Assembly: GCA_021234155.1 (NCBI GenBank)
Contig: JAJEKV010000008.1
Coordinates: 2,170,307-2,234,306 of the forward strand
Direction: 5' to 3'
Length of the DNA stretch: 64,000 bases
Origin: Isoetes taiwanensis
Taxonomy: Eukaryota > Streptophyta > Lycopodiopsida > Isoetales > Isoetaceae
Numbering within the stretch: position 1 is the first letter of the stretch; every line of letters begins with the position of its first letter. Positions 12,790 to 24,268 of the stretch are shown one piece after another. The translations under genes and the position numbers were made by a program. The notes under the pieces were generated by a model. The model searched no databases and was not told the origin of the DNA. It saw only the letters and a program-made list of their open reading frames with translations.

Positions 12790-13540
12790 ATCCCCGGACA
12801 TACAATCCTAACCTCATGAACTCATTCGTATATGCTTGGACGGCCATGTTCTTCTGCTCCAAGCAATAGAAGGTCTAAATCTGCTGGATGAGCTCTGGGA
12901 ACATAATGAGACTTAAAGGTTTTGGCAAAAATCTTGTATCGGCACCTACTCCATGTCAAGCCATGAGAGCGGGCGTATCCTTTCCACCAAATACGGGCAG
13001 ACCCTGTAAGATTAGTGGTGGCAACCTTGCCAATATCCTTCTCTGTCATTCCATAGGATTTTCTGAACTCATGCATTTCGTCTAACCAAGATTCGGCATC
13101 CACTCCCGACCTGGTTTTGCTTGAGAACTGTGCTAGCTTGCGGTTCTTCCAAAATACTAGTGATGGCCGAGTTTTCTGCTAATCCTTTTTCTTGGATTTG
13201 GCATGGTCACCCTCTGACTCAGAAGACTCTGATGCCTCAGAGGACTCAAAGGTGGCATCAGATGATGAGCTGCTCCATTGCAGGTGGCAGCGGTTGTTGG
13301 TTTGGTAAGACAGGAACCTCAAGCTCATATTCTTGGGGTGCCGGTAGTGGGTTGTGATGTAATATATATGCTTGAATCTCAATGAGCTGGCACTTCATAA
13401 GAATGAGCTCCTGCTCAGGTGCAAGACGACCAGGTTGCACTGGTGTCATCCACGGAGGGGGACGTGCACCATCTAAAATATCAATGAAATCGAGATAAGC
13501 ACAACATGTCACATGATTGCCACAAATCCATTGATACAAA
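12790..13540 (-). pseudogene. Ty3 Gag (retrotrans_gag) remnant
   Basis: The capsid-like core AESWLDEMHEFRKSYGM ... GSARIWWKGYARSHG ... FKSHYVPRAH is typical of the plant Ty3 gag domain and spans about 12830-13103. A proline/glutamine-rich N-terminal part (13258-13500) precedes it in another frame, so at least one frameshift divides it. The protein forms the particle that packages element RNA. Confidence 0.8.
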
Positions 13541-14059
13541 ATTGTTTGATATTAAGATAGACGTAAGGTTACATTTGGCATAATGCCCAAACAGACAACA
13601 AAAATGGAAGTTTAATTATACACTATAGTTATACAGGAGTTTGGTCTATGGTGTTGTAAGTGGATTTGAGTACCAAATGAAGGATACCCTCCCTTACACA
13701 TCGCACTACATTATATTTGTGCCCAGCTTGGATAATGAGATCCTGATATTCTAAGGTCGTTCATCGCCTGATATTAGTTCGCATAAGTGATCATCCGCAT
13801 CCATGAATGCTCGCTCGTGGGTGCAGTCCCAGTAGGACCAGCTTCGTTGCATGGTGCGTCACAAGTTTCGGCCAGCTTGGTCACGGAGGAGCGTGACTAT
13901 TTCCCACCCTTTAGTGGTGTAATACGGCACCTCTGTCCCTGCAACAGACCCTGTAATAGATGTACAATCAATAAGTCATTGCTTATAGTCAGAATTCATC
14001 AAGAAGAGAGACAAGCAATATACGAAGACCAAAATTTGTAAGAGATGGCATAAAAATGC

Positions 14060-15460
14060 CTATACAATAGTACATGTATTGTAATGGCCGAAAGCCATTC
14101 GGGAACTAGGTCCTGCATCCCGATCCATTGGCGTAGGAGGTGGTGGTGGTGGACGATGGCGGAGCAGAGTGACCACGGGGTCGACGGTACCGGCAGCAAG
14201 CGGTCGACCCATGGTGCTATATCTTGGCCCACGGCAGTCAGAGCAAAGTCCGATGCACGAGCGCGTAGGTGAAGGTGCAATAGGGGAGCTTCTTATGGCC
14301 TGCCAAGGTGGATAATACACGGAGGTTCCACCACGATGCTTCGGCCTCTGGGGCTAGGTTGGTGCCACAAAAAAGACTTGTCCCTGCCGGAAAGCTGATA
14401 GGAAAAAGCGTGTGAGGTGATTACCCAATGCTTTAACCTCTGGTGTGACAGAGGTAGCTACTTCCTTGTCGAGGTCTATGGTGACCTCTTCCTCCTTGAG
14501 TTCATGTTTTTCTTCCCTCAGGTACCCCAGGTTATTGTCGAGATCCTCCCCTTCCTCATCTGACCCCGAAGGAACATCCACCATATTAATATTCGAGACG
14601 TGAGGTCCCATGGCAATAAAAGCTTCCTGAGGAGGCTGAGATGGAGGATCTTGGAGCATAAGATCTCTTAACCTGAGGAGCGTGTCGGCCGTCTCAATGG
14701 TTTCCTAATGAAACTGGAGTAGCTGTTGTACTTCTGTAGGGAGCTCAACCGGTGTAAAGTCGATGAAAGCATTCATGCAATACTCGGCGAGCTCATAAAG
14801 CACGTGCGCTTTCTTCCTTGTCCGAAGGCCAGCCACTACGTGGTAAGTCCACATAATGTTCTCCAATAGGAGGTATTCCTGACCCTGGTGATGGATGACC
14901 AGGAGAGCATCCAAACCAGTCAGCCGGGCTCCCCGGTCTCGGTGTGGAGGCATCTGTTCCACTATTTGCCTCTACCGGATGATGTCATCCTCTCTGATGT
15001 ACTCATCGTCCTCATCATCAGAGAATTCATGCGCTTTGCTCTTCTCAGCTGGCAAAGTGTCATCCTCTATATACTGATCCATAAGTATGGCCAGCACAAA
15101 CGTTACAGCAAGGTACTGCTGGCCCTCATGCATCACGACCGGCGGGTTTCTGCCCCATCTGAGCTTCCCCTTAAGAACATCATAAGCATGCGTGTCCCCC
15201 CCCCCCCCCCAAAACATCTCCCTTACTATAGCTCTCTCTAAGTAGAGATGGAGCGGATCCCCTAGGGGGATACAGAGAGGGAGCATCTCTTGAGTGTAAA
15301 ACTCAAGGAAGCCTGCATAATCGGGGTGGGCCTGCATGTTGGTGATGAGGTCCACCTTCTAGAGCAGAAAGGATTGCAGAAGATCAAATGGAACTTGATG
15401 ATCCCATTGCTCTCCATCTTGGTACCATTGGAGGAGGCTTGGGGTCGCCATTGCAACTGC
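14060..15460 (-). pseudogene. Unrecognised open frame between primer site and gag of the Ty3 element (distal block)
   Basis: From an ATG near 15452 one minus-strand frame can be followed to about 14350, interrupted by two or three stops (near 15360, 14970 and 14702). It would encode roughly 360 residues, with an acidic stretch (PSGSDEEGEDLDNN) and an EFYTQEMLPLCIPLGDPLHL segment, but no domain I recognise. A run of 15 C lies inside it (15196-15210). Past the stop near 14353 a proline-rich frame continues to 14060. The long frame argues that this was once coding. It could be an extra ORF of the element or a captured host fragment. Confidence 0.45.
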
Positions 15461-15639
15461 AAGTTGTGGAGGAGGAGGGAAAGAAACAAGGGGAGCAAGA
15501 GAACGAATGAAACCCTAGAGGCTATTAAGTACACTTTATCTTCAACTTTTTATGCTGACATCAGCGTTAATAATAACAATAATAATTAAATAATTGATTT
15601 TAAAATGTTTTTCCAGAAAGAGTGTAGATAGACAACATT

Positions 15640-17075
15640 TTCTTATATTTATATACAAAATTGGTACAAAAAAAGGATGCTTGATGAGCAAGCTAATTGT
15701 GGTCTCCCCGAATCCTTCGGGCGAGAGCCAGATCCTTCGTCATGATAGTGACCCTTTTGGCATGGATGGCACAAAGATTGGCATCCCCAAAAAGGGCTAT
15801 GAAGTAAGCTTCGGCAGCCTCCTGCAACGCCAATATGGCAAAAGTCTAGAACCGCAGGTCGGTTTTGAATTCTTTGACTATTTCTCGAACCAGATGCTGG
15901 AAAGGGAGCTTTCTTAGTAGCAATTCGGTCGTCTTCTGGTACTTCCGAATTTTCCTTAAGGCCACGCCCGCGAGTGCGAGGGGCTATACCAACCACGCGC
16001 TTCTTTGGCGCAAGGCCGATCTCTCGAAATCCGCGTCGGCTTCTCGAGCAAGGTCTTGCCCCCTATTATCGGGCGGGATCGGGCTGCATCTACCCGGTCT
16101 TGCCGGCGAGTAGAGCTTGTCGTCTTCCGAATATTTCCAACAGTTTTGAGCTTCTCCTTGTATGCACTTCCCGACTTATGGGCGGTGGACTTCCGTCGTC
16201 GCTTAACTTGGGGGTCTCTATCTGGTCAGGAGCGCGCTGGATATCCTGCTTTGGGTTTGGCTGGGGTTGCTGTTGTTGGTCCTGATTCTGCTTAGCAAGC
16301 TCCTCTACTTGCCGTTGTTGCTCGGCCCGCTCAGCCTCTTGTTGCGCGGCATGGGCAGCTGCCATACGTTCTTCCACCTCTGTTCTTCCATATGGTCTAC
16401 TGAAAGGGAGGACGGGACCTCATCCCAAGCAAAGCTTTGGATGGCCTCGTCGTAGCGATAGGGAGGCAGGTCAAATGGGTCGCCTGCTATGATGGCTCGC
16501 CCATCGCCCAGATAGACATACTCGAACCCCTGGATCTTCAGGTCTCCCCTCTCCATCTCCCGGGTGTCATCCTCGTGGGCAAGCTCTCGGATTCTGGCAG
16601 CCTCTATCCGAATGGCTTCTTCCTCGGGGACTTCTACACACGAGGGTGGGTAGAACTTAACTAGCATCAAAACTTGGTCGGGCTGTTCGACCAAGGTGTA
16701 AGGTTGCTGGAGAAGATTAAGTTTTATCAAGAAGCGCTCAGACAAGTGGAAGATGAGGTAGGGGATTCTATGCCCAGCGACGAATCATTGCATGAGCTGA
16801 ATCAGAAGTAGCTCCACTTTGACAAGGTCGGTAGCGAGTTGCTCCCTAAGCTCAGCAAATATTTGGGGCAGGCTAAGGTTGTTGTAGCTTAGGGTACCTT
16901 TGGTACGAGGCATATTCATTGGAATGGAAAAAGCAAGGTGGGAAAAGAGGCATTGGTAGGCGTCAGTGGCATAGGTCAAAGGCGGAGGCAGGGCGCTCAA
17001 GCTTCTACTCCGGCGGCTATGGCGAACGGCGAGGCGGGGCGCTAAGCAGAAGAGAAAAGCAAAAGTAACCATCAC
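15640..17075 (-). pseudogene. Unrecognised Gag-like open frame between primer site and gag (proximal block)
   Basis: A second minus-strand frame starts around 16913 (MPRTKGTLSYNNLSLPQIF) or 17075 and continues with one stop near 16785 and frameshifts near 16330 and 16080. It has charged, glutamine-rich helices (RQVEELAKQNQDQQQQPQ) and a segment ending in RSSKLLEIFGRRQALL. The composition looks like a structural Gag-type protein, but I cannot assign it. No splice signals were obvious. It lies directly downstream of the 5' LTR leader, where Ty3 elements usually have only a short untranslated leader. Confidence 0.45.
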
Positions 17076-17563
17076 TTTTTTGGTTTTTTAAATTCATAAT
17101 TTTTTTTTGTCAAAACTTTTTTTTAAATTTTTTATATGACAGAATATGCGTTTTTATACGCCGGGCGCCGCTGGATTTCTACGGGTTTCTTTTCGGATTC
17201 TGAGGTGCTGAAAGTATAGAGGTGCCCGAGTAGGGTTTTGGGCCCTATCGCTGCCATTTCGATGCCGGATGTCGATGCTCCTAGGGTAATTGAACCATGC
17301 CCGACAAGTCGGTGTAAAAATCTCGTCCATCCGAGCTACCTGGAGAAAGTTATGGCACTTGGAACACACGAACCCCCTGCTTCACCATTTTAACCTACTC
17401 ATCCTACTGGGTGACATTCTCCTACTCAACTAATTTAATCATCCCATAACTGGGTCAACCCACCTATTAACTACAGAATTGAAATACTTTAACCTAAGAC
17501 AAAGTCCTGCCAACTAACGAGTTAGACTATGGCCAGTGCAATGATTTGGTCTACCAAAATCAT

Positions 17564-17575
17564 GCTCTGATACCA
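17564..17575 (-). promoter_or_regulatory. Primer-binding site (initiator tRNA-Met)
   Basis: On the minus strand the sequence one base inside the 5' LTR is TGGTATCAGAGC, complementary to the 3' end of plant initiator tRNA-Met. Confidence 0.95.
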
Positions 17576-17576
17576 T

Positions 17577-18966
17577 TGTGATGCTCACAGAATCTATACG
17601 ATGCTCCCATCGTACAAATACGGGAATTCCCCTCCTGTGGCGACTACATCGCCATAATCGGGCCCTCCATCATACTCGGACCACTTGGGATGGCCAAGAG
17701 TCCGGATGAGGACCACGGAGGTGTCATTCGTCCCACGTCCTCTATAGGAATTATATACAGTGGAAGCGAACATACAGGTTAGCATACATCAACCATGCTC
17801 AAAATAATATACCACCACGAAGATTGGCCCATCCATCATCATCAACGAACTGATAATACAACCTAAACATCATAAATAACCCATCATAGCAAGGGCGCCA
17901 CCTGGGCTCATACTCCATGGGGTCAACTGACGATCAGGGCCTCAAGATATCAGTAGACAGAAATATAACATGGCATTGGCTGGCATAGGACAATGGATGG
18001 GGTCACTCCACAATTGCACACTAACTTTGAGATAAATTGAATCATGCTCGGGCATGGTTGTAGCCTTCCGGAGACGCAATCTCATGGATTCACCCTATGA
18101 GACTACTCCGAGTTACATCTCCCCGAGTCCAATGAGGCAGGAAAGGGATGAATCCCCTCCAAAATCACAATGGTTCTATGGGTGTGCTAGAGGATACGTG
18201 CCACGAGGTGCACATGCATCCGTGCCCGACTTACCCCCAAATCTACGCAAGTCTAAGATGTCCATATAGGCACGTTTCCTGTGACCCGGGAGGTGTCAGA
18301 CCCATACTCGGTCCACACGACAAAGGTGAATTTCATTAGTCTAGCACACTTAGGAGCCCCGGGAGCTTCGCTTATGCAAGGCTACCAGCCCCACTTCACC
18401 CGGTTGTGTCCTCGTTATTTGGTGCTGAACCACATCATAGTATCCACAGCCCGATGGTCTCTTGTGCACAGACCGCAATTATTGGATTTTAAGGTTTCTA
18501 GCTAGAAACATCTCTAGTTCGAGGAAGCTTTTCGGTCTCTACCCTTCCCTTATAACCCCCAATACACGGAAGGAGCTGAAAGAAAGAATATAAACACCAT
18601 CGAAGTATCTATCATCATCATAATACATATAAAAGAGAATTTAACCATACCATCTACTCTATCTAGCTATCTAGGGAGTAACCAGTCTCCTAATTGGATC
18701 CATTATCACGAAAAGCCTCCATTCTTCAGGTCTGTTTACAGCAATAGATGGCTGCTCTTGCTCTCCTCTTCCCCATATCGAGTTTGGGGTAGAAATGTGG
18801 GTAGGACCTCAATTTCTCCTCCCAATTTGACAAGTCTCACTTGGCCAATCGATTCCCTTCTAGGTGAACCCAAGTTATCCCCTATTGATCCTTAGGGATC
18901 TAGTTAGATACTGGTGACGTGTCATAGTATGCATACGTATACTATATAAATATCTGGAACGTCACA
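17577..18966 (-). repeat. 5' LTR of the 11-kb Ty3 element (1390 bp)
   Basis: Starts (minus strand) TGTGACGTTCC at 18966 and ends ...GAGCATCACA at 17577, with TG/CA termini. It is homologous to 7955-9122 and to the LTR at 22062-23559. The primer-binding site follows after one base. The U3 start carries paired bZIP-type motifs. Confidence 0.95.
18915..18966 (-). promoter_or_regulatory. Paired inverted TGACGT/ACGTCA motifs in LTR U3
   Basis: TGACGT at 18915-18920 and ACGTCA near 18959-18964 face each other across about 40 bp that itself contains ATAGTAT...ATACTAT. The same pair is kept in two related LTRs (23521-23559 and 32881-32936). TGACG is the core bound by TGA-type bZIP factors (as-1 element). 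Confidence 0.55.
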
Positions 18967-18971
18967 GCCAA
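18967..18971. repeat. Target-site duplication GCCAA, right copy
   Basis: Follows the 5' LTR terminus directly and matches 7950-7954. Confidence 0.9.
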
Positions 18972-19360
18972 AATCCCTTTTGGATTAGTCCTAGTTGTTT
19001 AAACCTGGCCAAAATTTATTGTGTGCTCATCCCTAGGCTTTGAAGCTAGCTGAAAACCATTCTTGGATCATCTTAGGGTTTCAGAGCTGGCTGATTGCTC
19101 TTGGTATTGGATTATAGCAAGGTCTTTGCATGATATTCAAAGCTTTTTGGTTTGCTATTTGATGTTTGTTCCTTTGTCCCTAGAAATATAATGCAGATGA
19201 TATAATATCTAACGTGCCAGAAAGCATTATTACTCTTGGTTCTCCGGATCAAAAAGTGTCGAAGAGCTCTGGATACCTGGGCCTTGAGTCCTTCACGTAT
19301 GTATACTTCCATTTTGGATGAGATACATTTTCTGAACCAGAACTCGGAATTGCTGATGCA

Positions 19361-19600
19361 TATATCCCATGAGTCGGACGTTACAATAATTGATGGTGAT
19401 GAGTTTCTTAATATTGATGGATTGTGTGGAGTATTAAGTGCTTTTGTTTCACATCCACTTGATAATATTAATGCATATTGATCTGTGGCTGATGGTTATG
19501 GGTCATGAAAATCTAGGCCAATAACAATTCAAGCTATTAACATTATATACTTATTTAGATTGGATGGATTAGAAAAAAGTAGAAGCTGGATCAATATTTT
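19361..19600 (+). repeat. Direct duplication, copy A (about 240 bp)
   Basis: Shares GGACGTTACAATAATTGATG, TCACATCCACTTGATAATAT and CCAATAACAATTCAA with copy B at 20009-20250, with small indels. Copy A ends exactly where an AGAAT microsatellite begins. Confidence 0.85.
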
Positions 19601-19635
19601 AGAATAGAATAGAATAGAATAGAATAGAATAGAAT
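19601..19635 (+). repeat. Microsatellite (AGAAT)7
   Basis: Seven uninterrupted AGAAT units directly follow duplication copy A. Copy B lacks the array. Confidence 0.95.
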
Positions 19636-20008
19636 ATGATTTTATTAGCCCAGTGGAGAACCAACCGCCTATGGGACCCAAGTACAAAGAGAGAGAGCAA
19701 GTATGATACTACTATGATTAAAAACCCTCACTCGGGGTTTCGGGAAACCTTAGTAGCAATAAGGATCTTGACATACTTGCACGATTATATACATAATCAC
19801 AAGTACAACCGAGGTTAATGCCTGGATGGGGGGCATAACCTTTGTCCCTAGATCCATTACCTCCTGAGGTAATATCTATCCCAACAAGCCTCAGGAGGTC
19901 TTGGTTTCGTGAGCTCATGCAAGGCGATGATGGGCACAACTAACCGAAAGCACACCGAGCCATTTTGGGATATGCTCGAGACCGAACAGCCTCGGAGGCT
20001 GATGACTT

Positions 20009-20250
20009 ATATCCCAATGGCGCGGACGTTACAATAATTGATGGTGATGAGTTTCTTAATATTGAATCCATTGTGTGGAGTAATAAGTGGTTTTGTTTCA
20101 CATCCACTTGATAATATTAATGCATATTGCTTTTTCATGGGTAGATGGTTATGGGTAGTGAAAATCTGGGCCAATAACAATTCAAGGGATTAACATTATA
20201 TACTTATTTAATTGATGGATTACAAAATGTAGAAGCCGGATCAATATTTT
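20009..20250 (+). repeat. Direct duplication, copy B (about 240 bp)
   Basis: Imperfect copy of 19361-19600 about 650 bp away, in the same orientation. Confidence 0.85.
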
Positions 20251-20899
20251 GAAAGATGCCTCTTTCTTTCCATTTCACTGCTTCTGTTGAGACATCCTTT
20301 TCAGTCGGTTAATTTTATACATCTCATGCTTTGCTTCTAGTCTTGCTTGCCCAACAAGCCTACTTCTATACAGCTTGCAGTTTCCCAGCCCAGGTTCTTT
20401 CTCCAGGCCTGCATCCCTACAGCCCAGCTACTCGCCAACTCTGGTTCTTCTCAGTTACCATGGCCCAGAAGGCTAAAGATTTAGCATGAAAGGCATGGAC
20501 CTCTCAACAACTCACCCCTAGCACAAGAGCCATGCTCATTGCAGCCTTCACATCCCATTGCGGCCCCTCCTCCAGTAGTTACATTCCCAGGTCCAGTAGA
20601 TATATCCGAGACAGGACTCTTAGAGCAGTTTCTAGGCCTACATCGCAAGCTGCTCCCGCAGCTCTCTTCGCCAGATCAAGAGACCTTCTTTGCCGCCATG
20701 GAATAGACCATGATAGGCTCAACTTTCTCACTACAAGGTAGGCAATTGTACCGTGTTCTAATTATGCGTGTCACAAATGTTCTCGCAAGATCTTCTCCAG
20801 TGTTGCCTCTATCGGAGCCTCGATGCACAGATGCTAGTGTCTAGATGGAATAGAATAGGCCAGTTATACAGATGCTAATATCCAGACTAATCAGGCCGA

Positions 20900-21560
20900 A
20901 TACATGGATGCTATGTCACAGACGGATAGGCGACAGACATCAGCCTTATAGCGGTCGATGCCCGAGTGATATGCGAGGGGGTGGCCAACACCCGGATGAA
21001 GGGGGTGGGCGGGGAGTTTCCTTTGCATGAGATAGTGGGAATCCCGGAGGTAGACACTTGTCTAGACATTGAGGCAGCCATGCAATTCTTCATGGCCAAC
21101 ATGCACATCCAGAAGCCAGACATTGTTACAGCTCAGAGAGTGGGCGCTCTGCGACCTAATAGACCCTGCCATATCCTGGTGCAATTTCGTAGTTCACAAG
21201 ATCAATTGTATGTCCTCCGACATGGCAACCATTTGAAGGGCACTCATTTCTCTCTATAGGAGAATCTCTCCTCAGTACAATTGACACGGAGGCGAGAGGA
21301 ACTTTGTAAAGTACGAGGGGCGCGATCACAGAAAAAGTGGGCAGTATACAGAGGAGGCGTCGCCATTATTCGAGACCAGTGGCCATCAAATCCCTGGCTT
21401 GGACATATTTAGCTGCCCCATGTTTGTTTTATTATGTTTCAGTCGGGCTTCGGCCCCTTGCTCTGTTCATAGTATTTGTTTATTTCATTCATGGGATGGG
21501 ACTTTGTCCCTCATTTTAGTTCGGGCTTATGCCCCCTCTTTTGTATTGGATCCCATAACC
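20900..21560 (+). pseudogene. LINE ORF1-like fragment
   Basis: The plus frame from about 20940 to 21390 reads ...RPCHILVQFRSSQDQLYVLR...LKGTHFSL, stop, ENLSSVQLTRRREELC...GARSQKKWAVYRGGVAIIRD. This order resembles the C-terminal RNA-binding region of L1-type ORF1 (a strand ending PxxILVxF, then LKGT, then a basic R-rich helix). One stop interrupts it at 21257. No reverse transcriptase follows. Downstream to 21560 are GC-rich stem motifs (CGGGCTTCGGCCCC at 21446, TCGGGCTTATGCCCC near 21522). Identification rests on pattern resemblance only. Confidence 0.4.
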
Positions 21561-22061
21561 CGATTGGATTTTCGCGGGCGTTAAAATTTCTATCTATTTA
21601 TCTGAAAGGTCAATATATTACCTCTTATTTAATCCGGAACTAGCCTGGTTGAATCAGCATTAGAGTTTCCTAGAAGCCAACGTCGAATTTTCTTTCTGAA
21701 TCTAAATTCTATACTTTTTTCAATTTCTTTTGACTAGAGACGTGTGCCACATGATATCGAGCATTAGTCATGGACATGTAGTGTAATTGTGTTTTATAGA
21801 TCTAATGAAGTGATGTAAGGTTTAGGGTTTAGTGATGCTGGGGTATTAGACATGGGCACTCGAAATGGGTAGGAATAACAGAAAGCATGGAGTTTAGAGT
21901 ATTGGTTTAGAGTTCTAATGGTTTAACCCCCCTTTTTGTGGAAGATAGGAGATTCAATACATGGTCAAGATGATTGCTACGAGTCTACTTATCAAAGAAC
22001 GCACCAATGCTTTTTCTTTTCCTATATGCCATGCTTACAAAAATTGTTTATGAGGAAAATA
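21561..22061. other. Intergenic segment
   Basis: AT-rich; no gene, LTR or structured repeat recognised up to the LTR that starts at 22062. Confidence 0.5.
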
Positions 22062-23559
22062 TGTGATGCTCCAAAAATATATACGATACTCCCATCATAT
22101 AAATATCGGAATTCCCCTCCCGTGGCGACTACATTACCATGGAAGGGCACTCCGTCTAACTCGGACCACTTGGGATGGCCAAGTGTCCGGGCGAGGAACA
22201 CGGAGGTGTCATTCGTCCCAGGTCCTCTATGGGAATCCTATACAGTGGAAGCGTACATACATGTTAGCACACAGCAATCATGCTCAAAATAATATACCAC
22301 CATGAAGGGTGGCCCATCCATCATCATCAACTAAATAGCAATACAACACATGATACATAGCAATATACTATAAGCAAGGCTCTACCCTAGGCTCAGAATC
22401 CATGGGGGTCGACTGACGGTCAGGGCCTCAAGATATCAGCAGACAGAGGTATAACATGATGTTGACTGGCATAGAACAATGGCTAGGCTAGTCCAATCCA
22501 TCGTCCCTCCTGTGCACACTTTACAGATAGGTTGAAACATGTTGTGGCGTGATTGTAGCCCACCGGAGACGCAATCCCATGGAATCACCCTATGAGACTA
22601 CTCCGGGTTACATCTCCCCGATCCGATGAGGCAGGTCAGGGAGGCGTCCCCCTCCCGAGCATGACGGATCCCTCGATGTACTAGAGAACACGTGCCACCA
22701 ACTCAGTGACCCGCACATCCGTACCCAACTTTACCCCCCCAAAATCCATGGGCTGCCTCGGCGCACACATCGAGTCTAGGACGTCTCCTGCAATCCAAGA
22801 TGTGTCAGACCCATACCCGGCCCCAACGCGAGGACCGACTATAAGCCTAGCACACTGTAGGAGCCCCAGTAGCTGCGCTCAGCAAGGCTCCACCCCCGCT
22901 TCTCCATCCTACTCGTTATCTGGTGCTGAATCACAACATAGCATCCACAGCCAGGTGGGCTCTTGTGCACATGCTGCAATTACTGGGTTTTAAGGGTTCT
23001 ATCTAGGAGCATCTCTACTTCTAGATGGCCTTTAGGTCTCTACCCCCCTTTTACCCATCCAACACGGAGAGAGGAAAGAGAGAACAGAATCACAATCAAA
23101 GTACCCTTCATCATCACAGTAACACATAAGAGAGAAATTAACCATCCCATCTAATCAAAGAAGTGTAAGCACAAGCTATCTAGGGACTAACCTGTCTCTT
23201 GGCTGGAGCCATTGTCACGAAAGGCTTCCATTCTTCAAGTCTGGTCACCATAGCAAGTGGCTCCTCCTTCCTCCACTCTTCCCCAAATCGATTTGAGGCA
23301 GAATTGGGGGTAGGACCCCAATTTGCCCTCTAAACTTGGCAAGTTCCCCTTGGCCAATCGATTTGGGCCAGGTGGCACTGCCCTATTGGTTAACTTTAAC
23401 TAATTAATGACCTAATTAATCTAATTAGATTCCCTAATATTTTAGCATAGCTAAAGAAAGCCCTTTTAGGTTATCCCAAGTTATCCCCTATTGACCCCTA
23501 GGGGTCTAATTATATCCAGGTGACGTGTCATAGTATGTACACATATATGGAACGTCACA
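22062..23559 (-). repeat. LTR of the same Ty3 family (about 1.5 kb), 3' LTR of a minus-strand element
   Basis: Homologous end to end to 17577-18966: edges TGTGATGCTCC at 22062 and GGAACGTCACA ending at 23559. On the minus strand it is preceded by a polypurine tract (23560-23572), so it is a 3' LTR whose internal region extended to the right. No GCCAA duplication is present, so it is a separate insertion. It contains about 100 bp of U3 (23380-23480) missing from the 5' LTR of the 11-kb element. Confidence 0.9.
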
Positions 23560-23572
23560 TTCTCCCCCCTTG
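23560..23572 (-). promoter_or_regulatory. Polypurine tract
   Basis: The minus strand reads CAAGGGGGGAGAA directly before the LTR start TGTGAC, the expected plus-strand primer site. A matching tract precedes the opposite-strand LTR at 32881. Confidence 0.85.
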
Positions 23573-24130
23573 AAATAATGTTGTCCTCAGCATTAGGGTT
23601 AGTCTAGCTAGAAGAAAAACAATTAAGTTATAAAAGATAACTCTATTTGCTGAAATAATACAGGATTACATAAAGTTGTTGCAGGACGAAGTCCTTTGGC
23701 AGTAGACAAGAAATACCATATCAACAAACTTAGATAAAAGCACACATAACAGTCAAATAACAAGAGATGGCCCCAGACTGAGGTCTAGGCTCTTTTACAG
23801 TACATCACTACTGGCCTGCAGAATTACAGTACATCAGTACTTATAAAGTAATTTAAGTAGTGTGGTTGAAGGAACCACCCCTTTAAGGAAAAAAGAAATA
23901 TGCATGAAGGAATCCTATCATGCCTAAGGCTTTCATGTCGTCTCGGCGTAAGGAATGACCATATTCCCAGTACAGCCGTAGACGGATGCGTCCTATCATG
24001 AAATGCCTATATGGCCAGGTAGACCAAATCATAGCACTGACCATGTCTAACTCGTTAGACCGTGTAGATAGTAGGGGATCTCCAATGTAGGAAAGCTACA
24101 CCAAATCCATAAGTAGGATGAGTTTTGGCC
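23573..24130 (-). repeat. 3' internal region of the minus-strand element, inverted relative to 32090-32880
   Basis: Contains TTGTCCTCAGCAT, GGTTGAAGGAACCACCCC and CGTCTCGGCGTAAGGAATG, whose reverse complements recur in order at 32090-32880. No coding frame is left. Together with the LTRs this makes a large, diverged inverted repeat. Confidence 0.75.
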
Positions 24131-24268
24131 CTAAGTATACGAGGATTGAGCTAGTTAAAAAAAAAAAAAAAAAAAATTCAAAATTCTTAGATGAAGTTAT
24201 GTTGAGTTTTCGGCAGAATGCAGTCCCTTTCTTTCGGAGGCCATAACTTTCTTTAGAAAACTCGGATT

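Larger units (their letters stand above)
7955..18966 (-). mobile_element. Full-length but decayed Ty3/gypsy LTR retrotransposon (11.0 kb)
   Basis: The element runs right to left. It has a 5' LTR (17577-18966), an initiator-tRNA-Met primer site (17564-17575), gag, protease, reverse transcriptase, RNase H and integrase in Ty3 order, and a 3' LTR (7955-9122). A 5-bp target duplication, GCCAA, flanks it exactly (7950-7954 and 18967-18971), so this is one insertion event. The pol type resembles chromoviruses. The coding region is broken by many stops and frameshifts, and several catalytic residues are lost. About 4 kb of sequence of unknown origin sits between the primer site and gag. The 3' LTR lacks about 240 bp of U3. 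Confidence 0.93.
18972..20900. other. Repeat-bearing intergenic segment
   Basis: Apart from the listed duplication and microsatellite, I recognise no gene. A plus-strand frame at 19310-19481 (ILDEIHFLNQNSELLMHISH...) is the longest plausible exon, but most of its 3' half lies in the duplicated block and it matches no family I know. Confidence 0.4.

Noticed and set aside
15196..15210. Run of 15 C as a special structure
   Set aside because: A single homopolymer within a decayed element; slippage or sequencing error is the simplest explanation.
17250..17350. tRNA-like boxes on the minus strand (TAGCTCGGATGG and GGTTCAATTACC)
   Set aside because: The B box is imperfect and the arms do not fold into a tRNA; it lies in the leader region of the Ty3 element.
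24157..24176. Run of 20 A as a possible retroposon poly(A) tail
   Set aside because: No LINE or SINE body or target duplication could be tied to it.
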